A stretch of DNA of 64,000 nt. It comes from an uncultured Lachnospira sp. GTDB taxonomy: Bacteria; Bacillota; Clostridia; Lachnospirales; Lachnospiraceae. The position numbers and the translations under genes were made by a program. Of this stretch, positions 35,066-44,086 are shown piece by piece. Position 1 is the stretch's first letter; each line of letters opens with the position of its first letter. The notes beneath the pieces were generated by a model, which was given only the letters and a program-made list of their open reading frames with translations, ran no database searches and was not told where the DNA came from. The stretch lies in NCBI GenBank assembly GCA_946186125.1, contig CAMHLZ010000006.1, forward strand, positions 1-64,000, written 5' to 3'.

Positions 35066-35131
35066 TTGAATTTACAACACAGTTTAGCAGAATTACTTGC
35101 AAGAAATGATAGTGTTATTATCAACACTTGA
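35066..35131 (+). other. short ORF, probably the 5' end of a deleted gene
   Basis: TTG start with AAGGTGATC upstream, 21 codons (MNLQHSLAELLARNDSVIIN...), then TGA. A good ribosome site but no recognisable product. Likely a truncated gene start just before array C. Confidence 0.3.
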
Positions 35132-35161
35132 CTTTTTTTACTAATATAGAATAATTATCAC

Positions 35162-35262
35162 AAACTTGCGCATTATACTGTTATGGAGTGAATTTAAACA
35201 TGCGTATTGTCTGCTTTTGGATGATGCGCAAACTTGCGCATTATTCAAAGAGGTGCTGTTAT
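35162..35262 (+). repeat. 34-bp tandem repeat array C, upstream of a deleted DUF4143 ATPase
   Basis: The core AAAC(T/A)TGCG(C/T)ATT(A/G)T starts at 35162, 35196 and 35230: exactly 34 bp apart, with unrelated ~19-bp spacers. The final spacer contains the ribosome site (AGAGGTG) and start of the ATPase gene. Third example of an array before a gene of this family. Confidence 0.82.
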
Positions 35263-35770
35263 GATACTGAAACGAAAAATGTACGACAAGCTGTTGACGC
35301 TCAAAAACAAGCTAAGCGGCAAAAAAGCCTTTCTGATAGAGGGGGCGAGGCGTATCGGCAAGTCAACGATATGTGAAGAGTTCGGTAAGAATGAATATAA
35401 AAGCTATATCCTCATCGATTTTGCCAAGTGTCCCGACGAGGTCAGGGACTATTTCGTCAAGTACATGAACGATCTTGATGCGTTCTTCATGCTTTTATCC
35501 ACATACTACGGTGTGAGGTTGCATGAACGTGAGTCGCTTATCATCTTTGACGAGGTGCAGATTTTTCTGATATCAAATAACAGCAAGCTTAAATACAAGA
35601 TGTTCCCGATAGAGGTCAAGTCGGGAAAGAAATATTCTATCGAGTCGCTCAAACGCTTCAAGGAGAAATACAAGGCTCGGATAGGTGTATGCTATGTGAT
35701 ACACCCACGCAATCTTAGCTTTAAAGAAGATATCATATGCATACCACCTTACATGACGATCTGTCTATAA
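35261..35770 (+). pseudogene. AAA_14/DUF4143 ATPase with a large internal deletion
   Basis: 169 aa from ATG 35261. The N-terminus has P-loop EGARRIGKST and Walker B SLIIFDEVQ; it then jumps directly to NNSKLKYKMFPIEVKSGKK, the extreme C-terminal nuclease-like motif, and ends normally. About 200 residues in between are missing, in frame. Base composition is clearly richer in G+C than the neighbours (CTCAAACGC, GCTCGG, GAGGTC), which points to horizontal origin. The product could bind ATP but lacks the sensor and winged-helix parts. Confidence 0.75.
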
Positions 35771-35771
35771 A

Positions 35772-35811
35772 AACACCGCCGTTCAGGACAAACCTGAACG
35801 GCGGTTAACAA
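35772..35811 (+). terminator. terminator after the deleted ATPase
   Basis: Perfect stem CCGCCGTTCAGG/CCTGAACGGCGG with loop ACAAA, preceded by A's. The T-run is weak. It lies between convergent genes. Confidence 0.75.
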
Positions 35812-35830
35812 TTCCGGGCATTTCAAACAA

Positions 35831-37483
35831 CTATTTAGATTTCACCTTATTTTCAGCATAATCAAGCGCTTCTATGATATCCTTTTTAAATTGGTTTTCG
35901 CCAAGTCTGTCAAAGAATCCATCCTTTTTCATTACGGATAAAGGCTGATCATTTACATGAGAGAATACAAGCTCAATGCCCTTTTTGTCCGCCCTGTCGG
36001 CAAGACTGTTAAGTGAACGCATTGCGCTGGCATCTAATGCAGGTACACCACGCATTCTTATGATAATAATCTTAGTGTATCGTTTAGAATTAATGGCTGC
36101 AAGCTCTTCGGCTGCGGCAAAAAACATAGGTCCCATAATCTCAAAAACACGGATTTCTTTTGAAATAGACATAAGTTTTTGAGCCTCTTCATCACTGACA
36201 TCCGGCTGTTCGATATACTTCCACGAATTAACGGCTGTTACCTCAGACATACGTTTCATAAACAATAAAGCTGAGACAACTACGCCTACTTCGATGGCTA
36301 CCACGAGGTCAAAAATAACTGTCAGAAGAAACGTTCCCACGAGAACAATAATGTCACTCTTTGGAGCAGTTTTTGCCAGTTTTAAAAATGTTTTCCAATC
36401 ACACATATTCCATGCGACTATAATAAGTACAGCGGCAAGTGTAGTCATAGGAATCAGGGCAGCAGTCGGCATGAGTACCAGAAGAATGATAAGCAGGGTT
36501 ACACAGTGTACCATACCTGATATAGGAGTTCTTCCGCCATTCTTAACATTTGCTGCTGTTCTGGCTATTGCACCTGTTGCAGGGATACCTCCGAAAAGAC
36601 CGGAAAAAATATTACCGATTCCCTGGCCGATTAATTCGGCATTAGAATTATGTTTATCACTAATCATACCGTCAGAAACCACACATGATAAAAGTGATTC
36701 AATTCCTGCAAGTAAAGCAATTGTAAAAGCAGGTGAGATAAGCCTTTTAATCATTCCGAAACTTACATCCGGAATCTGTGGGACAGGAAGAGAATGCGAT
36801 AATTCTCCGTACACTGAACCAATCGTATTTACATTGATATTACCGAACTTTACGACTAAAGTTGTAACGATAATAGCAATTAAAGAGCCCGGTATTTTAT
36901 CTGTAACATATGGAAATACAAGCATAATTACGATTGCTAGCAAACCGATAAGAAGAGTCGGTATACTTGTAGTTGTAATATTTTTACAGTAGCATAATAA
37001 TTTTTCGATAAACTCAGAAGGAACTTTTTTAATATCAAGTCCTAAAAAGTCTTTAATCTGTCCTACGAGAAGGCTCACACCGATACCGCAGGTAAATCCT
37101 GTTGTAATAGTATAAGGAATATATTTAATCAAAGATCCGAAATGACAAATTCCCATAACAATGAGAATAACACCTGCCATAATTGTTGCGACAATCAGTC
37201 CTGAGGTTCCAAATTCTGTGACAATACCGTAGATGATAGTTACAAATGCGGCAGTCGGACCACCAATCTGCACACGGCTTCCACCGAAAAAAGCAATAAA
37301 AAATCCTGCAATAATGGCGGTGTAAAGACCGGCTTCAGGTGTAACTCCTGATGCAATTGCAAGTGCTATAGAGAGTGGAAGTGCAATAATCGCAACGATA
37401 ATACCCGCGATTACATCCTTGAAAAACTGATTAGCTGAATAGTCTTTCATTACTTCAAATAATTTTGGCTTTAGAGTTTCCAT
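35831..37483 (-). CDS. SulP-family anion transporter with STAS domain
   Basis: 550 aa from ATG 37483 (GGATGG 6 nt upstream on the minus strand); a longer in-frame start at 37579 is unlikely. About 12-14 membrane helices with the family motif KDVIAGIIVAIIALPLSIALAIASGVTPEAGLY and FFGGSRVQIGGPTAAFV. The C-terminal STAS domain contains IIIRMRGVPALDASAMRSL. SulP proteins carry sulfate, bicarbonate or dicarboxylates; which one cannot be read from sequence. Single-gene unit. Confidence 0.92.
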   Translation of the reverse strand: METLKPKLFEVMKDYSANQFFKDVIAGIIVAIIALPLSIALAIASGVTPEAGLYTAIIAGFFIAFFGGSRVQIGGPTAAFVTIIYGIVTEFGTSGLIVATIMAGVILIVMGICHFGSLIKYIPYTITTGFTCGIGVSLLVGQIKDFLGLDIKKVPSEFIEKLLCYCKNITTTSIPTLLIGLLAIVIMLVFPYVTDKIPGSLIAIIVTTLVVKFGNINVNTIGSVYGELSHSLPVPQIPDVSFGMIKRLISPAFTIALLAGIESLLSCVVSDGMISDKHNSNAELIGQGIGNIFSGLFGGIPATGAIARTAANVKNGGRTPISGMVHCVTLLIILLVLMPTAALIPMTTLAAVLIIVAWNMCDWKTFLKLAKTAPKSDIIVLVGTFLLTVIFDLVVAIEVGVVVSALLFMKRMSEVTAVNSWKYIEQPDVSDEEAQKLMSISKEIRVFEIMGPMFFAAAEELAAINSKRYTKIIIIRMRGVPALDASAMRSLNSLADRADKKGIELVFSHVNDQPLSVMKKDGFFDRLGENQFKKDIIEALDYAENKVKSK

Positions 37484-37666
37484 TTTTATCCATCCTATCT
37501 GATTTAAATTAAAATTACACCAATTTTGGCGTAATGTGAAAATGCTCACAAAACCGAATTGTAGCACTTTATAAAACAATGGTCAAGAAAAACATTGAAA
37601 ATAAGGAGTATAATTGATATAATCGCACATGTATATTTGAAAAAAATAATAATTGGAGGCAGTTTT

Positions 37667-38302
37667 GTGAGATTAAGAAATGTAAAAGGATCAAGAGAAG
37701 AAATTGCAGCAAGTGAATTTACCATAAATAATCCGGAGGAGCACAAAGGGCGCTGGAATGAAGTATTTGGTAATGAAAAGCCTGTTTATATAGAAGTAGG
37801 AATGGGAAAGGGCAGATTTATTACGGATATGGCGCTGGCTCATCCGGATAGGAATTTTATAGGTATTGAAAAATATTCAAGTGTATTAATCAGAGCTTTA
37901 GAAAAACGGGCAGAGATTGATATAGATAACCTGTATTTTATACGCATGGATGCAGAAAATATAGAAGAAGTATTTGCAAAAGATGAGGTATCAGGTATTT
38001 ACTTGAATTTCTCAGACCCGTGGCCAAAAGACAGGCATGCAAAAAGAAGACTGACATCAAGACAGTTCTTAAAACGCTATGATAACATATTGAAAAAGGA
38101 TGGCAGGATAGAATTTAAGACTGACAACAGAGATTTATTTGAATTTTCACTTGAGGAAGTGGCGGAAGCCGGCTGGAATCTCATTTCGCATACATTTGAC
38201 CTTCATAACAGCGATATGAATGAAGGAAATATAATGACGGAATATGAGGAAAAGTTTTCATCAATCGGCAATCCGATACATAAAATGATAATAAACAGGT
38301 AA
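37667..38302 (+). CDS. trmB: tRNA (guanine-N7)-methyltransferase
   Basis: Forms m7G46 in tRNA. GTG start at 37667 with GGAGGC 6 nt upstream. 211 aa with IEVGMGKGRF (SAM motif I), NFIGIEKYSSV, YLNFSDPWPKDRHAKRRL (catalytic/tRNA-binding signature) and EFKTDNRDLFEFS. Normal length. Confidence 0.96.
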   Translation: MRLRNVKGSREEIAASEFTINNPEEHKGRWNEVFGNEKPVYIEVGMGKGRFITDMALAHPDRNFIGIEKYSSVLIRALEKRAEIDIDNLYFIRMDAENIEEVFAKDEVSGIYLNFSDPWPKDRHAKRRLTSRQFLKRYDNILKKDGRIEFKTDNRDLFEFSLEEVAEAGWNLISHTFDLHNSDMNEGNIMTEYEEKFSSIGNPIHKMIINR

Positions 38303-38360
38303 ATTGAAAATTTATGTTTTGTAAAAGAAAAATTTTGCGATTTTTGTCGGATTATATTTA

Positions 38361-38390
38361 TTGCAGAAGAAAGCTGAATAGGTGTATAAT
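38361..38390 (+). promoter_or_regulatory. likely promoter of trxA
   Basis: TTGCAG 38361-38366, 18-bp spacer, perfect TATAAT 38385-38390, about 70 bp upstream of trxA. Confidence 0.6.
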
Positions 38391-38394
38391 AAAC

Positions 38395-38451
38395 ATGAAA
38401 AAATCATGGGACGAAGTATACGAAATATTGAATCCAAGGAATGAGAAATGA
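38395..38451 (+). CDS. possible 18-codon upstream ORF before trxA
   Basis: ATG 38395 to TGA 38449-38451, 4 bp downstream of the -10 box, so near-leaderless. The predicted peptide is MKKSWDEVYEILNPRNEK. Its last codons overlap the GAGG ribosome site of trxA. It may be chance, or may couple translation to trxA. Confidence 0.25.
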   Translation: MKKSWDEVYEILNPRNEK

Positions 38452-38460
38452 GGTAAAAAG

Positions 38461-38778
38461 ATGATTTATAAAGTTACAGATGATTCTTATGCGAGCGAGG
38501 TACTTAAAAGTGATGTGCCGGTTATTGTAGATTTTTATGCAGACTGGTGCGGGCCTTGTAAGATGATGGTTCCGGTACTTGATATGGTAGATAAGGAACA
38601 GGGAAGCAAAGTTAAGATAGTAAAAATTAATGTGGATGAGAATCCTGAGACGACACAGAAAAACAGAGTTATGTCGATTCCGACAACTTTGTTTATAAAA
38701 GGTGGTACAGTAAAAGCAAGAGTTGAAGGTGCGGTAACGAAGAACGTTATAGACCAGAAACTTGCAAAGGTGTTGTAA
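38461..38778 (+). CDS. trxA: thioredoxin
   Basis: 105-aa disulfide reductase with active site DWCGPCK and the cis-Pro loop SIPTTLF. N-terminus VPVIVDFYADWCGPCKMM is typical. Ribosome site GAGG upstream. No thioredoxin reductase gene adjacent. Confidence 0.96.
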   Translation: MIYKVTDDSYASEVLKSDVPVIVDFYADWCGPCKMMVPVLDMVDKEQGSKVKIVKINVDENPETTQKNRVMSIPTTLFIKGGTVKARVEGAVTKNVIDQKLAKVL

Positions 38779-38856
38779 AAAACATGAAAGAAAATGGTAC
38801 AAAGCTGAGGAGGCTAATCGTTATAGTTTAACTTTACAGAGGTAAATTATACAGTA

Positions 38857-38890
38857 GGATACTTGAGAAATTAAGTATCCTTTTATATTA
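38857..38890 (+). terminator. terminator of trxA
   Basis: Perfect 8-bp stem GGATACTT/AAGTATCC with an 8-nt loop, followed by TTTTATATT. Confidence 0.8.
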
Positions 38891-39023
38891 TCGAGTTTTA
38901 CTAAGAAACAAAAAACATTACAAATACTTGACGATGGTGTGAATGATATTGTTTTTGTAACTATTAAAAAATACGGAAGGACGAAAAATGTATGGAGCAG
39001 ATACCTCAAAGACATAAGGAGAT

Positions 39024-39232
39024 TTTAAATATAATATTATTAATAATTCATATGTCCGAATAAAAAAGTATATTGGAAAAGAAGAGAACGGAGTGATACC
39101 AAGTGATATAGAGGGGTATAAGGTAACACGGATAGAGAAATATGCATTTAGGATTGTGAAAGTTTACAGAGTGTAGAAATACCTGATAACGTAAAATTAG
39201 GAAAAAATGCGTTACCGGACAATATAAAGTAA
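39024..39232 (+). pseudogene. remnant of a leucine-rich-repeat (BspA-like) protein
   Basis: The frame reads NGVIPSDIEGYKVTRIEKYAF, then shifts by one base near 39153 and continues CESLQSVEIPDNVKLGKNA to TAA 39230-39232. This is one LRR_5-type repeat (I-P-x-x-I-x-G-...-I-x-x-x-A-F). Restoring one G (AGGGATTGT) repairs it. No start or signal peptide. The rest of 38891-39312 holds nothing else that I can assign, apart from a weak hairpin near 39266-39290. Confidence 0.6.
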
Positions 39233-39312
39233 ATATGGGTTGTTGTCCTGTGATAAATGATGAGCTCCGTATCAGTCTGATATGGGGCTTGTTCGTTTCT
39301 ATACAAATCCCC

Positions 39313-39341
39313 TTGAAAAAATATTAAAAAAATGTTAAAAT
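39313..39341 (+). promoter_or_regulatory. likely promoter of the yceG-telA-ter operon
   Basis: TTGAAA 39313-39318, 17-bp spacer, TAAAAT 39336-39341, 45 bp before the yceG start. Confidence 0.6.
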
Positions 39342-39385
39342 GAAATATCTTATATAACCAAGGTAGCATGAAGGTGAAATAGATA

Positions 39386-41659
39386 ATGTATACACATAAA
39401 AAAATAACACAATTAAATGATTTCTTTCTTGAACGTAGCAGGAGAGAGGGAGATTTTGTGTTTTTTTACAGGATTAACGGTTATACAGAAGATATATCGG
39501 AATTTATACAGAATTACTATGATGCGGCGAGGAAGTCCGGGGTAATCATAGAAGGTAAGATTCCGAATCCTGACGAAAAGAATCTCTCTTTTTATGGAGA
39601 AATGATGGGGATGGATTTTAAACAGGATAGAGAATTTATATCGAACAGTCTGAAAAAATGGCTTCCGAGAATGAAGGATTATCCAAGACGCAATGTCGCA
39701 GACTCTATTTTCTATTTGTTGGAATCATTAAAAAAGTCCGGTAAGACAGAGAGCATGATTAAAAATGCATACATCAAATTTATGTGTTGGCTTTATTATA
39801 AATTCGAAAGAATTGTGAATCAATTAGGAGAGGAGACAATTCCGAAGATATTATATGAGGGAGATATCAGTTATTATGAATTAATGCTGATTTCCATCAT
39901 TTCAAACGCAGGTTGTGACGTTGTGCTTTTACAATATAATGGAGATGAATCATATCTTAAGACAGATAAAGAATCAGTATTTTCAGATGATTTAAAACTG
40001 CCTGATATGAAGGCATTTCCGGACAATTATTCACTTAAATCGCTTCGTGAGAAGATAAAAAATGAGGTCGGAAGAGCAAGGCTTTATGGAAGAAAACCTG
40101 AAGTGACGAATTGCACGAATGCATGGATAGAAGGCAATTGGATGGAAGATATTGCCAAAAGCGTACCATTAAGGGGAAACGATAAAAGATTTTACTATAA
40201 TTGTTTTTGCCGGGTAATCGGTGTGGAAGACAAGTATACCTACCTTAATGATTTGTATCAGTTTCATCAGATGCTGATTCATGATAAAAGAAAAGTAGTT
40301 GTGGTAGATGATGTGATTCCAAAGCCGGGAGCGGAAGAAATAAGGACTATACATCGCGGTAACTATGCAAATGCAGAGCAGCTTATTATGGATTTGTCCA
40401 CGAATATTAAATATACGGCAAATGATTTGTTACAGAGGATAATGGTAAAAGCGTTTGTGGATGTGATGCTTGAAGCTGCAGCAGTTCCGGGCATGAACGT
40501 TAACAAACTTACGAGCAGGGCGGTGTATCTGCTTTGCAGGTTAAAGAGATACCAGACGGAATTGTTTTCTAACTGGAAGATGCCGGACGTAAGCTGCTTC
40601 ATTTATATGGGTGGCTGCAGGGACACGGATGAAGAAATATTTTTAAAAATGCTTGCAAGACTTCCGGTTGATGTGTTGATTTTGGTTCCGGATTTTGCAA
40701 AAAGGTGCTGCCTTACAGATGAACATCTGTATGAAGTGAATTATACGGAGTCTTTTGAAGTCGGCAGATTTCCAAGAGAGAGTGCCGGTGTAAGCATTGG
40801 CACAGCCGCATATCAGGCTGAAAGGGAACTGGATACGATTATGTATCAGGATTCCGGACTTTACAGAAACAGACAGTACGAAAAGGCAAATATTGTAAGT
40901 CTCAGGACAATGTATGAAGAGATAGCTATTTTGTGGGATGAAGAACTTAAATACCGGCCGAGTTTTGGTGTTATAGATGATAAGGTGACGATTCCTGTTA
41001 TTTATTCAAAAATCTGTGGAGTAAAGGAAAATAATGTGCAGGAATATTGGAAAAGCATTAAAATGCTGATAACAGAAGATACTTTTGTTATAAAACAGGC
41101 AGGATTCATACAGAATACAACGTCAAATCCGATAAAACAGTATGCTACGGAATTCTGGAAAGAAGGGCGCTTGCGGGCGGACAGAATTAAGGAAAATCCT
41201 CAATATCGTTACAGCGTTTTGCGGGAGGAAATTCAGAATTATATGCTTGAGAAGCTTGGTGTTCTTATCCGGAGTAAGATTATTAAGGGAACTTTTGTGA
41301 ATGGAACTGAGTATACGATAGTATCAACAGTGCTGAATCTTCCGAAAGAGATACTAAGGATGATTCAAAAGTTTGATTTTACAAAAAAGAATCCTAAGCT
41401 TATATATATTTTAACGGATGAAAGTTCCATAACCCTTGAGGAATCGATTATGACAGCATACCTTAATTTGTTAGGATTTGATATAATATTTTTTGTACCG
41501 ACGGGTTATCAGACGGTTGAGAAATACTTTAACAGCATGCCGATGGAAGAGCATCAGATCGGAGATTATATATATGATCTGAACGTACCTGATTTTAACA
41601 GGATTGTGGCGGTGACAGATTCTGTTTCATGGCGGGAAAGAATATTTGGAAAAAGATAA
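39386..41659 (+). CDS. yceG: YceG-family protein of the tellurium-resistance/stress operon
   Basis: 757 aa, no signal peptide or membrane helix. It matches the large YceG-type protein that precedes telA in Firmicutes; telltale regions are the N-terminal FFYRINGYTEDISEF and central YMGGCRDTDEEIFLKMLARLPVDVLILVPD. Its function is unknown; family members co-occur with TelA and TerD proteins. Ribosome site AAGGTG. First gene of a six-gene operon with gaps of 4-29 bp. Confidence 0.82.
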   Translation: MYTHKKITQLNDFFLERSRREGDFVFFYRINGYTEDISEFIQNYYDAARKSGVIIEGKIPNPDEKNLSFYGEMMGMDFKQDREFISNSLKKWLPRMKDYPRRNVADSIFYLLESLKKSGKTESMIKNAYIKFMCWLYYKFERIVNQLGEETIPKILYEGDISYYELMLISIISNAGCDVVLLQYNGDESYLKTDKESVFSDDLKLPDMKAFPDNYSLKSLREKIKNEVGRARLYGRKPEVTNCTNAWIEGNWMEDIAKSVPLRGNDKRFYYNCFCRVIGVEDKYTYLNDLYQFHQMLIHDKRKVVVVDDVIPKPGAEEIRTIHRGNYANAEQLIMDLSTNIKYTANDLLQRIMVKAFVDVMLEAAAVPGMNVNKLTSRAVYLLCRLKRYQTELFSNWKMPDVSCFIYMGGCRDTDEEIFLKMLARLPVDVLILVPDFAKRCCLTDEHLYEVNYTESFEVGRFPRESAGVSIGTAAYQAERELDTIMYQDSGLYRNRQYEKANIVSLRTMYEEIAILWDEELKYRPSFGVIDDKVTIPVIYSKICGVKENNVQEYWKSIKMLITEDTFVIKQAGFIQNTTSNPIKQYATEFWKEGRLRADRIKENPQYRYSVLREEIQNYMLEKLGVLIRSKIIKGTFVNGTEYTIVSTVLNLPKEILRMIQKFDFTKKNPKLIYILTDESSITLEESIMTAYLNLLGFDIIFFVPTGYQTVEKYFNSMPMEEHQIGDYIYDLNVPDFNRIVAVTDSVSWRERIFGKR

Positions 41660-41676
41660 AGGAAGGATAGATAAGT

Positions 41677-42819
41677 ATGGCAATTGATTTTGGAAAACAG
41701 ACGACAGCGCAGGCACCTGTTGTTGTAGAGGAAAAAAATGAAATCGAAGTAGTTGAAAATTATGACATTGTGGCAGACAGAGAACAGATGAACCGTGAAC
41801 TTGTGAATTCAAAAGAAGTCGATGATATCGTCAGCACGATTGAAATTAATAATTTGAGTACTATAGTTTCATTCGGCGGGGAAGTTGCAGAAGAGATTTC
41901 TAAGGCATCCGATATAGTTCTTAACAGCATGAGCATGTCGCAGATTGATGAATCAAGTGACATGTTAAATACACTTGCTAAGATAATGAACAAGTTCGAT
42001 ATTGAGGAGATAAAAGATAATCCTACATTATTTGGAAAGCTTTTTGGGAATTTGAGAAAACAGCTTGATAAGATTCTCGAAAAGTATCATACTATGGGTG
42101 ATGAGGTTGATAAGATTTATGTTCAGTTAAAGAAATATGAATCTGAAATCAAGCAGTCAAATAAAAAGTTAGATGATATGTTTAATGCAAATGTTGAATA
42201 TTATCATGAACTGGTAAAATATATTCTTGCCGGCGAGCAGGGGTGTAAGGAGATTGAAGCCTACATTGCACAGAGACAGGCTGATATGGAAGCTACAGGT
42301 GACAACTCAATCCAATTTGAGCTTGCAAATCTTAATCAGGCATTGGCTATGCTTGAGCAGAGAACACAGGACTTAAGAACAGCCGAGAGTGTGGCAATGC
42401 AGTCAATTCCTATGATTAAGACTATGGAATTTAGTAATATGAATCTTGTAAGAAAGATTAATTCCGCATTTATAATAACACTGCCTGTATTTAAACAGGC
42501 GCTTGCACAGGCGATTATGCTTAAGAGACAGCGTATTCAGGCAGATGCCATGTCAGCACTTGATGAAAAAACTAATGAGCTGTTGATTAAGAATGCTAAT
42601 AATACAGTTGAGCAGTCTAAGATGATTGCAAGGATGACGTCAGGAAGTTCTATCAGCGTAGATACACTTGAGACTACATGGCGCACGATAGTAAATGGTA
42701 TTGACGAGACAAGACAGATTCAGGCAGATGCCAGAAAGAAAAGGGCAGAGGATCAGGTCAGACTCGAAAATATAAAGCAGGAATTTAATAGTAAATATAG
42801 TATGCCTGCGAACAAATAG
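41677..42819 (+). CDS. telA: TelA-like toxic anion resistance protein
   Basis: 380 aa, mostly helical. Typical segments: [20 protein letters not shown] near the start, [20 protein letters not shown] in the middle, [30 protein letters not shown], and the C-terminal [20 protein letters not shown]. The family is linked to tellurite and other envelope stress; the mechanism is not established. Located between yceG and two terD genes. Confidence 0.92.
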   Translation: MAIDFGKQTTAQAPVVVEEKNEIEVVENYDIVADREQMNRELVNSKEVDDIVSTIEINNLSTIVSFGGEVAEEISKASDIVLNSMSMSQIDESSDMLNTLAKIMNKFDIEEIKDNPTLFGKLFGNLRKQLDKILEKYHTMGDEVDKIYVQLKKYESEIKQSNKKLDDMFNANVEYYHELVKYILAGEQGCKEIEAYIAQRQADMEATGDNSIQFELANLNQALAMLEQRTQDLRTAESVAMQSIPMIKTMEFSNMNLVRKINSAFIITLPVFKQALAQAIMLKRQRIQADAMSALDEKTNELLIKNANNTVEQSKMIARMTSGSSISVDTLETTWRTIVNGIDETRQIQADARKKRAEDQVRLENIKQEFNSKYSMPANK

Positions 42820-42848
42820 ACATAAACAAAACAAGGAGGGTAATTATT

Positions 42849-43430
42849 ATGCCAATTAATTTATCAAAAGGACAGAAAGTGGATTTAACAAAAGGAAATC
42901 CGGGACTTAAGAAGGTAATGATAGGACTTGGATGGGATGTAAATGCATTCGATACCGGGGCAGCATTTGATTTGGATGCGTCAGTATTTATGTGTGATGC
43001 AGCAGGAAAATGTCCGTCAGACAAAGAATTTATTTTCTATGGTAACTTAAAACACAGCAGTGAATCTGTTGAACATATGGGTGATAATACTACAGGTAGC
43101 GGCGACGGTGACGATGAGCAGATAATTATCGATATCGAAAAGATACCTGCAGAAATTGAGAAGATAGCTTTCACGGTTACTATATATGAAGCTGATAAGA
43201 GAAATCAGAACTTTGGTCAGGTTTCAAATGCGTACATCAGGATTGTTGATGAAAGTACAGGAACTGAGTTGATCAGATATGATCTTGGTGAGGACTTCTC
43301 TATCGAGACAGCTGTTGTTGTCGGAGAGTTATACAAACATGGCGGAGAATGGAAGTTCAATGCTATAGGAAGCGGATTCCAGGGTGGTCTTGCAGCACTT
43401 TGCGGTCACTATGGTATTGATGCTGAATAG
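42849..43430 (+). CDS. terD: TerD-family Ca2+-binding stress protein
   Basis: 193 aa. Motifs [25 protein letters not shown] and [15 protein letters not shown] are those of TerD/TerE, whose acidic loops bind Ca2+. Ribosome site AAGGAGGG. One of two tandem paralogues, 15 bp apart. Confidence 0.95.
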   Translation: MPINLSKGQKVDLTKGNPGLKKVMIGLGWDVNAFDTGAAFDLDASVFMCDAAGKCPSDKEFIFYGNLKHSSESVEHMGDNTTGSGDGDDEQIIIDIEKIPAEIEKIAFTVTIYEADKRNQNFGQVSNAYIRIVDESTGTELIRYDLGEDFSIETAVVVGELYKHGGEWKFNAIGSGFQGGLAALCGHYGIDAE

Positions 43431-43445
43431 TGATGGAGGTTTAAA

Positions 43446-44039
43446 ATGTCTATAAGTTTACAAAAAGGACAAAAGGTAAGTCTTTCTAAAGAAAGAGCCG
43501 GACTTAAGAATGTAATAGTCGGACTTGGATGGGACGAAGCAGAACGTCCAAAGAGTGGCGGATTATTTTCAAAAAAACCACAGCCTATCGATTGTGATGC
43601 ATCAGCTTTGTTATTGCAGAATGGTAAGCTTGTAAATTCAACTGATTTGGTATATTATGCAAATCTCAGACATACATCAGGTACCGTAATGCATATGGGC
43701 GATAATCTTACAGGTGCAGGTGACGGTGATGATGAGCAGATTGTCATTGATCTGGAAAAAATACCGGAGTGTTATGACAGAGTGGTAATTGTAGTAAATA
43801 TTTACCAGGCTGTTAAGAGAAACCAGCATTTCGGCATGATTCAGAATGCATTTATCAGAGTTATGGATGGCAGCAATAATTCAGAAATATTGAAATACAA
43901 TCTTACTGAGGATTACTCAGGCATGACAGCTATGGTTTTTGGTGAGATATATCGTCATAATGGAGAATGGAAGTTTAATGCAATAGGACAGGGAACTACA
44001 GATCCGGGTATATCTGAATTGATTAGAAGATACCAGTAA
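43446..44039 (+). CDS. second TerD-family protein
   Basis: 197 aa, paralogue of the preceding gene with the same GLGWD and [15 protein letters not shown] loops. The first acidic loop differs: a Ser/Lys-rich insertion (SGGLFSKKPQPI) precedes CDASALLL, so the DLDAS motif is altered to DCDAS. Ribosome site GGAGG. Co-transcribed with the Ca2+ ATPase that follows. Confidence 0.93.
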   Translation: MSISLQKGQKVSLSKERAGLKNVIVGLGWDEAERPKSGGLFSKKPQPIDCDASALLLQNGKLVNSTDLVYYANLRHTSGTVMHMGDNLTGAGDGDDEQIVIDLEKIPECYDRVVIVVNIYQAVKRNQHFGMIQNAFIRVMDGSNNSEILKYNLTEDYSGMTAMVFGEIYRHNGEWKFNAIGQGTTDPGISELIRRYQ

Positions 44040-44047
44040 TGGACATA

Positions 44048-44086
44048 ATTATTGGGAGGGACGATAATGTCTTCTCCCAATTGTCA
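44048..44086 (+). promoter_or_regulatory. hairpin covering the ATPase ribosome site
   Basis: TTGGGAG (44053-44059) and CTCCCAA (44074-44080) form a 7-bp stem whose 5' arm is the ribosome site GGGAGGG and whose loop contains the start codon at 44067. It could lower translation of the ATPase relative to the terD genes. Confidence 0.5.

Noticed and set aside
36294..36992. Long plus-strand ORF inside the SulP gene
   Set aside because: Antisense shadow of the transporter membrane segments; no ribosome site. The same applies to long shadows inside the V-ATPase and Ca2+ ATPase genes.
16450..39232. All frameshifts explained by sequencing error
   Set aside because: Several are homopolymer losses, so error is possible locally, but long core operons with equal A/T runs show none and many accessory genes also have deletions or insertions that cannot be base-calling errors.
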